This document shows positions 1 through 8,069 of a stretch of 64,000 nucleotides of DNA, piece after piece (position 1 is the first letter of the stretch; each line of letters starts with the position of its first letter). Under the pieces are notes generated by a model. That model was not told where the DNA came from. It saw only the letters and a program-made list of their open reading frames with translations, and did no database searches. The stretch is from Clostridium zeae (GTDB lineage Bacteria; Bacillota; Clostridia; Clostridiales; Clostridiaceae). The DNA lies in NCBI RefSeq assembly GCF_017312485.1, contig NZ_BMBA01000002.1, positions 920,635 to 984,634 on the forward strand. The letters are read 5' to 3'. Position numbers and translations under genes: made by a program.

Positions 1-227
1 AGCATAAAAATGAATAAAGGAATAAATGCATTTGTAATAACACTTAAAATTATCAAGGGGAAGCTTTCAACAGTCAATGATATAAATACTAATTTTGATT
101 GAATTGACGAGATAAAGAAAGCTGACAAAAAACTGATTAATGCAGTAGCAATTAAAAATATCACAGTTCTCTTTTTTAAAAAAAGCTTCTGAATTTCATT
201 AATTATATTTGCTCCTATATTACTCAT
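1..227 (-). CDS. ABC transporter permease, N-terminal part (runs off left edge)
   Basis: The reverse strand reads MSNIGANIINEIQKLFFKKR followed by two hydrophobic stretches. This is the usual start of an ABC-2 type permease: a short cytoplasmic head, then a first membrane helix. About 75 codons lie in the window and the rest is outside. Its ATG sits inside the last codons of the ATPase gene (8-nt overlap ending ATGAGTAA), so the two are translationally coupled and should form one exporter. Substrate cannot be told; BcrA/lantibiotic-immunity type exporters have this two-gene layout. The call rests on context and hydrophobicity. Confidence 0.75.
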   Translation of the reverse strand, partial: MSNIGANIINEIQKLFLKKRTVIFLIATALISFLSAFFISSIQSKLVFISLTVESFPLIILSVITNAFIPLFIFM

Positions 228-951
228 CTTTATCCCTCCCATTAACTACATTCATATAAAAATCTTCTAGATTTTTATATTTTTCTTTTATATCTTTCAT
301 TGAAACTCCATTATTTATAAGCTCCCCATTATGAATTATAGCTACTCTATCACACATAAGCTGTACTTCATGAATTAAATGACTTGAAATAAAAAATGTC
401 ATATTTTTTTCTTTAGCAAGTTCTATTATCATGTTCCTCATTTGAACTGTTCCTTCTATATCAAGGCCGTTTGTAGGTTCATCCAATATAACTAAATCAG
501 GTTCAGATAAAAGCGCCATGGCTAGAGACAATCTTTGTTTCATTCCTAATGAAAACTTACTAACTTTTTCATTTTTATGCTCTTTAAGTTTGACTACTTC
601 AAGAATGTTATCAATATCTGTTTCCTTTATACCACCATAAAATCTTCCTATTATTTTTAAATTGTTATATGCAGACATATATTCATAGGCATCAGCTGTT
701 TCAATTATTGAGCCAACTGCTTTTAAGGCTTCTTCAAACTGATTTTTTAGGTCGAAGCCCATTATTTTGACTTCTCCACTTTGAAAATTATTTAATCCAA
801 CAATTGACTTCATTACTGTTGTTTTACCAGCTCCATTTGGACCAAGAAACCCAAATATTTCTCCTTTAGCCACTTGGAAGCTAATGTTTTTTACACCTCT
901 GCCATTGTTATAGATTTTGGTTAAGCCACTTACTTCTAAAACCTTCTCCAT
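220..951 (-). CDS. ABC transporter ATP-binding protein (BcrA-like)
   Basis: Cytoplasmic ATPase subunit that would power the permease encoded directly downstream. Visible motifs are Walker A GPNGAGKT, the signature SLGMKQRLSLA, Walker B LVILDEP and the switch His in SSHLIHE. The protein is about 243 residues, normal for single-domain ABC ATPases of the bacitracin/lantibiotic exporter type. I start it at the ATG at 951 because AAGGAG lies about 7 nt upstream; the reading frame stays open to 1008 without a ribosome site. It lies 79 bp downstream of the secreted protein gene and is probably in the same operon. The exported substrate is unknown. Confidence 0.9.
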   Translation of the reverse strand: MEKVLEVSGLTKIYNNGRGVKNISFQVAKGEIFGFLGPNGAGKTTVMKSIVGLNNFQSGEVKIMGFDLKNQFEEALKAVGSIIETADAYEYMSAYNNLKIIGRFYGGIKETDIDNILEVVKLKEHKNEKVSKFSLGMKQRLSLAMALLSEPDLVILDEPTNGLDIEGTVQMRNMIIELAKEKNMTFFISSHLIHEVQLMCDRVAIIHNGELINNGVSMKDIKEKYKNLEDFYMNVVNGRDKDE

Positions 952-1030
952 ATATTTCTCCTTCAACAAACAGTTATGTGAAAGATTGAGTTCCATAGAG
1001 GTTCTCAATCTCTCGTATTTAATTTATTTT

Positions 1031-1906
1031 TTAATCTTCTCTAAACTTATTTTCCATAGTCTTAACTTGCTTGCCAGTTAAATCTACTTTATCCGGAGTA
1101 GTGCTATTTATTTTTGAAAGTTGCATATTAGCGTTAATTTCAATAGTATGAACTTTTCCAGCTGCATCTTTTCCTGAGATAACAATCTTAGCAGTTTGGT
1201 CTGCAATTGTATCATTCTTACTAATATCAGCCGTAGAATCAACACTTACTACCTTTACATCACTTTGAAGCTGTGGAAGTACGTTTTTAAGATTCTTCAT
1301 GTCAGCTTTTTCATTTTTGTCTGCAAATTCATTATTATCCTTTGCCATAGCAATTGAGGCTAATGCATTTACCAATGGAGTCACTTGACTATCATTCAAT
1401 TGTATCGTAACCTTTTTTGTCCCATCCCCATTGTCACTTGCAGTTACTCCATCCTTCATGCTTCCTACAAGAGTATCAATTATTACCCCTACTCCCTGTA
1501 CTACCTGAGGATTTTCAGTTTTATCTTTCTTCTCGAATTTTTTATTTCCAGTACTTGAAACTAGGTAATCATTGCTATCACTTGACTTTTGTACACGCTT
1601 TCCGTCTTGTAGGTAATTACTAATAGTTTTAGTAGTGCTTCCTATTTTTATTGTAGTGATGCTACTCATTGCATTAGCTCCTTGATTTTGTTTCAAGTTT
1701 TCAGTTAAATCCGCAAGAGTAGTTCCATTATCAGTTATTGAAACCTTTAGAGTAGCTGTTTCATTTTTCAAGTTTTTAGTACCCATAACAGCTCCTTTAT
1801 ATGTTTCATAACCTGACAATTGTGATGCATTTACAAAAGCTGTTCCAAGTAGTAAACTACCTCCTAATGCCAAACTAGTTAGCATTGCAATATTTTTCTT
1901 TTTCAT
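1031..1906 (-). CDS. secreted protein of unknown function
   Basis: A 291-residue protein with a classical signal peptide: MKKKN, a hydrophobic core of about 20 residues and an AFVNA cleavage site near residue 27. The mature part is Lys/Asp/Asn/Thr rich, has no cysteine, and looks like an extracellular beta-rich or helical domain. I do not recognise the family. GGAGG lies 7 nt before the ATG. The ABC exporter genes follow on the same strand after 79 bp, suggesting co-transcription and a possible role in envelope stress sensing or in the same transport process. The functional link is inference from position only. Confidence 0.7.
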   Translation of the reverse strand: MKKKNIAMLTSLALGGSLLLGTAFVNASQLSGYETYKGAVMGTKNLKNETATLKVSITDNGTTLADLTENLKQNQGANAMSSITTIKIGSTTKTISNYLQDGKRVQKSSDSNDYLVSSTGNKKFEKKDKTENPQVVQGVGVIIDTLVGSMKDGVTASDNGDGTKKVTIQLNDSQVTPLVNALASIAMAKDNNEFADKNEKADMKNLKNVLPQLQSDVKVVSVDSTADISKNDTIADQTAKIVISGKDAAGKVHTIEINANMQLSKINSTTPDKVDLTGKQVKTMENKFRED

Positions 1907-2076
1907 ATTGTCAAACCTCCATCATCTATATATATTTAAAAAGTTTTTCAACTCTTTACCAAATTTAAAATGCAAGCATTTCTACATTAATCATTGTGTA
2001 CAATGTAGATTAAATTCAGATTAAAATAATCTTACATTTTTATTAAATTATTTTTTATCTTTAGTTTACAAAATGA

Positions 2077-2111
2077 AAAGAGGTAAAAGAACTTATTTCT
2101 TTTACCTCTTT
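2077..2111 (-). terminator. rho-independent terminator
   Basis: Perfect 15-bp inverted repeat (2077-2091 with 2097-2111, arm AAAGAGGTAAAAGAA) with a 5-nt loop, just past the stop of the 2130-2651 gene. It is the expected terminator of that gene. Confidence 0.75.
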
Positions 2112-2129
2112 GTTAATACTATTGATGTT

Positions 2130-2651
2130 TTAAGATGTTTTAAGATTTTCTTTTAAAATTAAACGAGTTGGCCAAAACTCATATAAACTGATAGACTCTA
2201 CTCTACCCACAAAACTTTTAAACTTCTCAGCTACCAAAGGTAATGCTTTATGGACAATTTCATGATCATCAATTAATAGTGTTGTGTGGGCTGTCCACTC
2301 ATTGTCATCACTGAAAAGCTTCTGCAAATTTAAAAGGTCGTAATTGACTAAAGGTGCTATAAATAACACATCAAGTCCAAACAATCCAATATTATTTAAT
2401 CTTATATCAAAACCTTCAAAATCCTTACATACAACCTTTACTTTTTCTCTAAGCATTTCCTCTTCAGATAGTTTAAATGTTCCAAGGGTCATGTGATAAG
2501 GGACATCCGCTGTTTGTCGTCCTACAAACCCATTTTCAAGTAAGACTTGTTGAATATCTCTTAACTTTTGCTGCGTTTCTTCGTCATATTGAGCCAGAAT
2601 ACATAAAATCTTCTCTTCCATAACAGCTACTTTCTCTTTCATTATTTTCAT
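2130..2651 (-). CDS. 2'-5' RNA ligase family (2H phosphoesterase) protein
   Basis: A 173-residue soluble protein with the two hallmark H-x-T-x motifs of the 2H phosphoesterase superfamily: HMTLG near residue 53 and HTTLL near residue 125. The family hydrolyses or ligates 2',3'-cyclic and 2'-5' phosphodiester bonds in RNA or nucleotides; the substrate here is unknown. The start is uncertain: Met1 and Met4 have no good ribosome site, and Met11 (MEEKILC) is also possible. It appears to be a single-gene unit ending in the hairpin at 2077-2111. Confidence 0.8.
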   Translation of the reverse strand: MKIMKEKVAVMEEKILCILAQYDEETQQKLRDIQQVLLENGFVGRQTADVPYHMTLGTFKLSEEEMLREKVKVVCKDFEGFDIRLNNIGLFGLDVLFIAPLVNYDLLNLQKLFSDDNEWTAHTTLLIDDHEIVHKALPLVAEKFKSFVGRVESISLYEFWPTRLILKENLKTS

Positions 2652-2738
2652 ATATTACCAATAATTATATTTTTAGGTATACTCATTGTCAATATTTATT
2701 CTTATTTTTAAGAAAGAAAACCGCCATCCATCACTTAA

Positions 2739-3386
2739 TTAAAATCCACCATTTTCTCCTACAACAACTACGGTGATATCACTCATACCTGGCTTTTTTC
2801 TCATTACAGAATAAGTTCTACAAATTCTATTTTTCACTTGGCAGTTTACACAGGAACCTATTTTTGTGCATGCATTTTCGGTGCCAATTCTAACATTATT
2901 CATAGGTGCTGCTGTAGTTTTCAATCTTTCGAAAGCTGTTACTTCATCTTTGCACACTTTGTCTACACTTACTACAATTATTACTTTCTTAGGACCAAAA
3001 TTCATAGCTGCAATTCTATTTCCCCAAGCATCCACATTTACTAGTATCCCATCTAAGGTAATAGCATTACTGCTACAAAGATACAAATCACTTAGCATTT
3101 CTTTTTTGGCTATTTCTACTCTTTCTTCTAATGTTAGGTCTGGAACACCATGATCTAATACTTCTGCTCCAAGTGCCTTAGCTTTAGCTTGAATCCCCAT
3201 ATTATATATGGTCATTGATCCTGGGAAACCTACTGTTGTTTCTGGTGTTACCTGTTTCATAATGTAATCAGAAGCTTCCTCCATAGTCGATACATATAAA
3301 GCCTCAAAATCATTCTTTATTAATGAAGCTACTACCTTTTGCCCAATAGTTTCCTTATGCCAATTTTTTATTTCACTTGTATTCAT
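2739..3386 (-). CDS. LUD-domain protein (lactate utilisation family)
   Basis: About 215 residues, matching the stand-alone LUD (DUF162/LutC-like) fold: GFPGSMTI, GILVNVDAWGNR and a late Cys cluster (NACTKIGSCVNCQVKNRIC). The Cys motif is typical of the clostridial single-domain members, whose substrate is unclear. The start at 3386 is set by GGAGGAG 7 nt upstream; the open frame further upstream (to 3452) has no ribosome site and overlaps the operator region. A 16-bp operator-like site at 3463-3478 matches one in front of the TetR gene behind it, so TetR control is likely. Confidence 0.85.
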   Translation of the reverse strand: MNTSEIKNWHKETIGQKVVASLIKNDFEALYVSTMEEASDYIMKQVTPETTVGFPGSMTIYNMGIQAKAKALGAEVLDHGVPDLTLEERVEIAKKEMLSDLYLCSSNAITLDGILVNVDAWGNRIAAMNFGPKKVIIVVSVDKVCKDEVTAFERLKTTAAPMNNVRIGTENACTKIGSCVNCQVKNRICRTYSVMRKKPGMSDITVVVVGENGGF

Positions 3387-3462
3387 TATTACTCCTCCCA
3401 CATTCTTCATATAGATGAACCACTTCATAATTAAATTTATATTTTTCATCATTTCTTGAATT

Positions 3463-3478
3463 GAACGTTCATTCTAAT
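3463..3478. promoter_or_regulatory. putative TetR operator in front of the LUD gene
   Basis: GAACGTTCATTCTAAT here is identical in 15 of 16 positions to the site at 4199-4214 in front of the TetR gene. It lies 77 bp upstream of the LUD start, within its promoter region. Confidence 0.7.
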
Positions 3479-3503
3479 AAGTTTATTTAAAATTCTAAAA
3501 TAA

Positions 3504-3546
3504 AGGAGACTAGAGGTTTTAAGAATTTAATTTTTCTAAGTCTCCT
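3504..3546 (-). terminator. terminator of the TetR gene
   Basis: AGGAGACT (3504-3511) pairs with AGTCTCCT (3539-3546); on the minus strand a T-rich tract (TTATTTT) follows. It lies 17 bp past the TetR stop and separates it from the LUD promoter. Confidence 0.65.
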
Positions 3547-3562
3547 AGATTTCTGATGGAAT

Positions 3563-4156
3563 TTATAAGTTGCTTTCAACCTTAAGTGCAGCATTCCAAC
3601 AGGCATTAATAGCAGTTTGAACAACCTTATCTGTAAGTTCAGTGCTTCCTTGAAAATATGATTTTAATAAGTAAACCATAGATCCATAATGCATTTGAAC
3701 CATCAATTTAGGGTTAAATTCAATAAATATTTTTTGCTCCATAGCTTTAGAATAAAGTTTTGCAGCTTCTGTGCACCAAACTGATTCATATATTTCTTTT
3801 TTCGCCTCTTCAGTAATATACGGTGAAAATGAATACTGTTCAATAACTTGAAAAGCCTTTGAATATTTTATTCCAAATTGTATAAAGTTTTTCCAAATTA
3901 GCTGAAAACTATCCCTAAGTGATTCTTTTGAAGAAAAACCTTTTAATACTTGCTCAGAATGAAATCTAACCATTCCTTTATAAAGTTCATTTATAATAGC
4001 CTCTTTGCTATCAAAATAATGATATATGCTTCCAGTTGATATCCCTGACTCTTTAGAAATAAGAGACATAGATGTAGCTTGCAACTCTTTTTCACTCAAT
4101 AGTCGTAGTGTTGTCTCTAAAACAGCCGCTTCTACTTTATTATAATTCTCAAACAT
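3563..4156 (-). CDS. TetR/AcrR family transcriptional regulator
   Basis: A 197-residue DNA-binding repressor. An N-terminal helix-turn-helix (about residues 25-55) shows the usual SGISTGSIYHYFDSKEAI pattern, followed by an all-helical ligand-binding domain. GGAGG precedes the ATG. A palindromic site GAATGTTCATTC lies 43 bp upstream of its own start and recurs in front of the LUD gene. I infer that it represses itself and the LUD gene. The inducer is unknown. Confidence 0.9.
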   Translation of the reverse strand: MFENYNKVEAAVLETTLRLLSEKELQATSMSLISKESGISTGSIYHYFDSKEAIINELYKGMVRFHSEQVLKGFSSKESLRDSFQLIWKNFIQFGIKYSKAFQVIEQYSFSPYITEEAKKEIYESVWCTEAAKLYSKAMEQKIFIEFNPKLMVQMHYGSMVYLLKSYFQGSTELTDKVVQTAINACWNAALKVESNL

Positions 4157-4198
4157 AAGCTTCCTCCATATTAGAATCTCATATATAAATCCTAGACC

Positions 4199-4214
4199 GA
4201 ATGTTCATTCTAAT
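4199..4214. promoter_or_regulatory. putative TetR operator (autoregulation)
   Basis: GAATGTTCATTCTAAT contains a perfect palindrome with 5-bp arms (GAATG-TT-CATTC, 4199-4210). The same sequence with one change occurs at 3463-3478 in front of the LUD gene. Confidence 0.7.
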
Positions 4215-4372
4215 TATATTCAAAATAATTTTTACTGTCAATATTGTTTTTATTATATATTTATTCTTTCTTATAAGTTCCTTTGTTATCTAATGTTTTT
4301 AAATTTTTTCATATTATCTAAGTTATAAAAAATTTTCACTCAAAATAATAGGTTAACATAAAAATTAAACTA

Positions 4373-4403
4373 TTGACCCTTACCTAAGGTAACCGCTTAT
4401 AAT
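4373..4403 (+). promoter_or_regulatory. MerR-type promoter with 19-bp spacer and operator dyad
   Basis: TTGACC (4373-4378) and TATAAT (4398-4403) are separated by 19 bp, the overlong spacing characteristic of promoters remodelled by MerR activators. The spacer holds the dyad TTACCT-A-AGGTAA (4380-4392). It drives the MerR-methyltransferase gene, 21 bp downstream of the -10 box. Confidence 0.8.
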
Positions 4404-4423
4404 TAAGTTGGGTGATAAATATT

Positions 4424-5611
4424 ATGAGAGATAAACATTTTTACACAGCAGGTGAATTTGCTAAAAAGGCAGGAGTCACCATAAGAACTATAAGATTTTA
4501 TGATAACAAAGGACTATTGAAGCCATCAAGCTTAAGTGAAGCTGGATATAGGCTATACACTGATGAAGATTTTGCAAAGCTTCAAGTAATATTAACCTTA
4601 AAATACTTAGGTTTTTCCTTAGAGGATATTGCTGCTTTAGTTATTACAGATTCTTCAGAGATTGGTAGTTTAAAAAATTCACTAGATTTACAGCTAGAAA
4701 TGGTAAGAAATAAAATCAACCATCTGGAGCTTATAGAAAAATCAATTATCGAGGCAAAAAAGGTTGTTGAAGAAGATGATCCTGATTGGAGTAAGATAGT
4801 TGACATCATACACGTTACAAATATGGAGAAGGATTTATCAACCCAATATAAGGATTCTAGAAACTTAAAAGTAAGAATAAATCTTCATGATAAGTTTAGT
4901 ATAAATGAATATGGTTGGTTCAAATGGATATTTGATAAAATAGGTGTTTCTGAGAAAGATAAAGTTCTTGAGATAGGTTGTGGCGATGGGCAGCTTTGGA
5001 AAAAGTCTCAGGACAAAATTCCTGATAACTCAGAAATAATATTATCCGACATTTCCCATGGAATGCTTAATGATAGTAAAGAAAATCTTAGAGACTTAAA
5101 AGCTAAGCTTAAGTTTCATATTGTAGATTGTGTTAACTTACCCTATGAAGATGAAAGTTTTGATAAGATAGTGGCAAATCATATGATTTTTTATGTTAAG
5201 GATAGAAACCAGGCTTTTTCAGAGATAAAAAGAGTATTAAAAAAAGATGGATGCTTTTATTGCAGCACATATGGGTTAAAGCATATGAAAGAGATTGAAA
5301 CTCTTACAAAAAGCTTTGATAGCAGGATATCTTTATCTGAAGTGCATTTGGAAGAGATCTTTGGCTTAGAAAATGGAGAAGCTCAGCTTATAAATTACTT
5401 TCCTAGTATGGAGAAACTTATCTATGAAGATAAATTAATTATAAATCAATACAAGCCATTATTGGATTATATATTATCTTGTCACGGAAATCAGCATGAG
5501 ATACTAGCTGGAAGATATGATGAGTTTGATAAATATGTTAAAGCAAAGGTTGAAAAGACAGGAATATTTAAAGTATCAAAATACGCTGGGATATTTGTAT
5601 GCCAAAAGTAA
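4424..5611 (+). CDS. MerR regulator fused to a SAM-dependent methyltransferase
   Basis: A 395-residue fusion. Residues 1-110 are a MerR DNA-binding head (YTAGEFAKKAGVTIRTIRFYD, wing and dimerisation coiled coil). About residues 165-290 form a class I methyltransferase fold with motif I VLEIGCGDGQLW and a following acidic residue in ILSDIS. In place of a drug-binding domain the regulator thus carries an enzyme domain, seen in some Firmicutes MerR proteins. I start at the ATG at 4424, preceded by GGTGAT at 7 nt; a GTG at 4412 is in frame but overlaps that site. The promoter has a MerR dyad, so it is probably self-activating. The methyl acceptor is unknown. Confidence 0.88.
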   Translation: MRDKHFYTAGEFAKKAGVTIRTIRFYDNKGLLKPSSLSEAGYRLYTDEDFAKLQVILTLKYLGFSLEDIAALVITDSSEIGSLKNSLDLQLEMVRNKINHLELIEKSIIEAKKVVEEDDPDWSKIVDIIHVTNMEKDLSTQYKDSRNLKVRINLHDKFSINEYGWFKWIFDKIGVSEKDKVLEIGCGDGQLWKKSQDKIPDNSEIILSDISHGMLNDSKENLRDLKAKLKFHIVDCVNLPYEDESFDKIVANHMIFYVKDRNQAFSEIKRVLKKDGCFYCSTYGLKHMKEIETLTKSFDSRISLSEVHLEEIFGLENGEAQLINYFPSMEKLIYEDKLIINQYKPLLDYILSCHGNQHEILAGRYDEFDKYVKAKVEKTGIFKVSKYAGIFVCQK

Positions 5612-5705
5612 TATCAAAGTATTTTTAGATTAGGCTTATATTAATTCCGAAAAATTTTATCCGGATAACTTTTTAAATAGATATATTGAGAGGAGAAAAC
5701 TTATT

Positions 5706-6761
5706 ATGAAAACTTATTTAGTAACAGGAGGAGCTGGATTTATAGGTTCAAACTTCGTTCTTTACATGCTCAAAAAATATAATGATATAACAATTATTAA
5801 TTTAGATAAACTAACTTATGCTGGCAATCTTGAAAACCTAAAGGACGTTCAAGAAAATCCTAATCATAAATTTGTTCAAGGAGATATTTGCGATAAGGAG
5901 TTCGTTACATCACTTTTTGAAAAATATGATATAGATTATGTTGTTAACTTTGCAGCTGAGTCACATGTTGATAGAAGCATAAAAGAACCAGAAATTTTTG
6001 CAGAGACTAATGTTTTAGGGACAGTAAATCTACTAAACTGCGCTAAAACTGCATGGGAAAGAGAAAATGGATGGAAGGAAGGAGTAAGATATCATCAAGT
6101 ATCTACTGATGAGGTATACGGTTCACTTGGAGAAACAGGTTACTTCATGGAAACAACTCCACTTGATCCTCACAGTCCATATTCATCAAGTAAGGCTGGA
6201 GCTGACTTTATGGTTAAAGCTTATTTTGATACTTACAATATGCCTGTGACTATAACAAGATGCTCGAATAACTACGGACCATACCACTTCCCAGAAAAAT
6301 TAATACCACTACTTATTAACAACTGTTTAAACCATAAGGATTTACCTGTTTATGGTGATGGCCTTAATATAAGAGATTGGCTTTATGTAGAAGATCATTG
6401 TAAGGCTATAGATATGGTTATTAAAAACGGAAGAATCGGCGAAGTGTATAATGTTGGTGGGCATAATGAAAGAACTAACATACAAATAGTCAAAACTGTC
6501 ATATCCTATATAAATGAAAATCTTGATAACACTATAACAGAAGGCCTAATAAAATATGTAGAAGACAGAAAAGGTCATGATAGAAGATACGGTATAGCTC
6601 CAGATAAGATAAAAGAAGATTTAGGATGGTATCCTGAGACTGCTTTTGAAGTTGGTATCGTTAAGACTATTCAGTGGTATTTAGCCAATAGACAATGGAT
6701 AGAAAATGTTACTTCCGGTGACTATAAACATTATTATGACCGTATGTATAACAATAAATAA
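5706..6761 (+). CDS. rfbB: dTDP-glucose 4,6-dehydratase
   Basis: Short-chain dehydrogenase of nucleotide-sugar metabolism that converts dTDP-glucose to dTDP-4-keto-6-deoxyglucose, the second step towards dTDP-rhamnose and related sugars. It shows the NAD-binding GGAGFIGSNF at the start, the STDEVYG motif with the catalytic Thr-Asp-Glu, and the YSSSKA catalytic Tyr-Lys pair. Length 351 is normal. AGAGGAG precedes the ATG. It is unusual that rfbA, rfbC and rfbD are not beside it, so partners must be encoded elsewhere or this is a second copy for another deoxysugar. Confidence 0.95.
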   Translation: MKTYLVTGGAGFIGSNFVLYMLKKYNDITIINLDKLTYAGNLENLKDVQENPNHKFVQGDICDKEFVTSLFEKYDIDYVVNFAAESHVDRSIKEPEIFAETNVLGTVNLLNCAKTAWERENGWKEGVRYHQVSTDEVYGSLGETGYFMETTPLDPHSPYSSSKAGADFMVKAYFDTYNMPVTITRCSNNYGPYHFPEKLIPLLINNCLNHKDLPVYGDGLNIRDWLYVEDHCKAIDMVIKNGRIGEVYNVGGHNERTNIQIVKTVISYINENLDNTITEGLIKYVEDRKGHDRRYGIAPDKIKEDLGWYPETAFEVGIVKTIQWYLANRQWIENVTSGDYKHYYDRMYNNK

Positions 6762-6785
6762 AATAGTCTAACATACAATTATTTG

Positions 6786-6824
6786 AGCAGCCATAGATTT
6801 AATTAAAGTAAATCTATAGCTGCT
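6786..6824. terminator. stem-loop between convergent genes
   Basis: Arms 6786-6800 and 6810-6824 pair over 15 bp with one mismatch (AGCAGC-ATAGATTT type), loop 9 nt. It lies between rfbB (+) and the GNAT gene (-) and can serve as terminator for both; T tracts are poor on both sides. Confidence 0.55.
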
Positions 6825-6857
6825 CCTCCATAAGAACTATTATTTATCGTAAAACCT

Positions 6858-7766
6858 TTAAACATCATATCCAAATTCTATATTAACTGAATGCATTCTA
6901 TAACCTAAGGACTTGTACAAATTGATGGCCGGTTTATTATCACCATCAGCACAGAGGGTAGCCATGGTTTTTCCATTTTCTTTAAGGTACTTTAAAGCTT
7001 CTGTTATAAAAGCTTTAGCCACACCCTTTCTTCTCCACTCAGGCAAAACAAATATATTTTCTGTTGCGCTTCTTTCCTCTTCTATTACGTAAGTCATTAC
7101 CCCTCCTAAGAACTCATTTCCTGAAAATGCAGCAAAAGTTGCCCATTCAGGTGAGTACCTCATCCAACTTACTGTATCAAAGTTCCAAGCAGCTCCATCA
7201 TTACATTTTACATCAGTTTGCACATAGTATTTTACCTCTTCATCTGTTTCCATCTTCCAATTAACTATTTTAAAATCAGAGCTCATATGACATTCCTCTA
7301 TTTCTTCTGATAAATCACGTTTCATCACTAAGGAATTTCTATATGCAACGAACCCTTTCGAAATATAAAAGTTCATCTCTTCATTGCTTTCCGAGGAAAT
7401 ATATTTTATCACTCTAACTTTTTTTTCTGGATAGTTCTTTTTTATTTCTTTAGCTCTAGTAAATAAAGCATCAATTAAAGAAGAACATACATCACTCCGA
7501 ACTTCATAAGCTGAATTCATTCTTATATTTACACATAATCTATAGATATAGTCAGCCTCTTGACAGTTGTTATCTATATTAGTCCAAGATATATGAGGTT
7601 CTAAATCCCCTACTCCTAAAATTTCGTTCCTTGAATTTACTGCACAGAATATATTCTCAGCTTTCATGTCTCCTTTATAAAGATATGCAAGTTCTGCTAT
7701 CTTATCAAAGCAACCAATTTTCTCAGCATCTTCACTACAGTAATTTCTTATAATATAATCTCTCAT
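6858..7766 (-). CDS. tandem GNAT-family N-acetyltransferase
   Basis: About 302 residues, the length of two GNAT domains. The C-terminal domain (about residues 165-302) has a clear acetyl-CoA loop: NIFVLPEWRRKGVAKAFI, with a later NLYKSLGYR motif. The N-terminal half is a degenerate GNAT fold ending NFYISKGF. Substrate unknown. The start at 7766 is chosen because AAGGAAAGGTG lies 6 nt upstream; the frame extends 6 codons further without a better site. It is a single gene, convergent with rfbB. Confidence 0.82.
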   Translation of the reverse strand: MRDYIIRNYCSEDAEKIGCFDKIAELAYLYKGDMKAENIFCAVNSRNEILGVGDLEPHISWTNIDNNCQEADYIYRLCVNIRMNSAYEVRSDVCSSLIDALFTRAKEIKKNYPEKKVRVIKYISSESNEEMNFYISKGFVAYRNSLVMKRDLSEEIEECHMSSDFKIVNWKMETDEEVKYYVQTDVKCNDGAAWNFDTVSWMRYSPEWATFAAFSGNEFLGGVMTYVIEEERSATENIFVLPEWRRKGVAKAFITEALKYLKENGKTMATLCADGDNKPAINLYKSLGYRMHSVNIEFGYDV

Positions 7767-7888
7767 GGTACACCTTTCCTTCATCTGGCTATAATATAAT
7801 TTTTTTGTTCTCTAATGATCCTTAGCCTACATTCATTAATCACAGCTAAGCCATTTTATAGCTGTGCCTTTTAACTTTAAAATTCAAA

Positions 7889-8041
7889 TTATTTATTTCC
7901 ACAAATCTTACAAACTTTTATAGTTCCATTATCAGTAACTTTATCCCAAAGAAGCTTAACTCCACCTCTTTTACAAACAGGGCAAGTTCCTCTCCAATTA
8001 AGAATTTTTTTGATACCTCTACCTCTCTTGTTTTTTGCCAT
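7889..8041 (-). CDS. small zinc-ribbon protein (50 aa)
   Basis: A short gene encoding a 50-residue basic protein with two Cys-x2-Cys knuckles, CPVC (residues 20-23) and CKIC (44-47), typical of a treble-clef or zinc-ribbon fold, and a very basic head (MAKNKRGRGIKK). A run of Gs lies about 8 nt before the ATG. It sits 28 bp downstream of the AraC-type regulator on the same strand and may be co-transcribed. The size and charge recall small ribosome-associated or nucleic-acid binding proteins, but I do not recognise the family. Confidence 0.7.
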   Translation of the reverse strand: MAKNKRGRGIKKILNWRGTCPVCKRGGVKLLWDKVTDNGTIKVCKICGNK

Positions 8042-8069
8042 TACATTTCCCCCCTTTCTACAAAACAAT

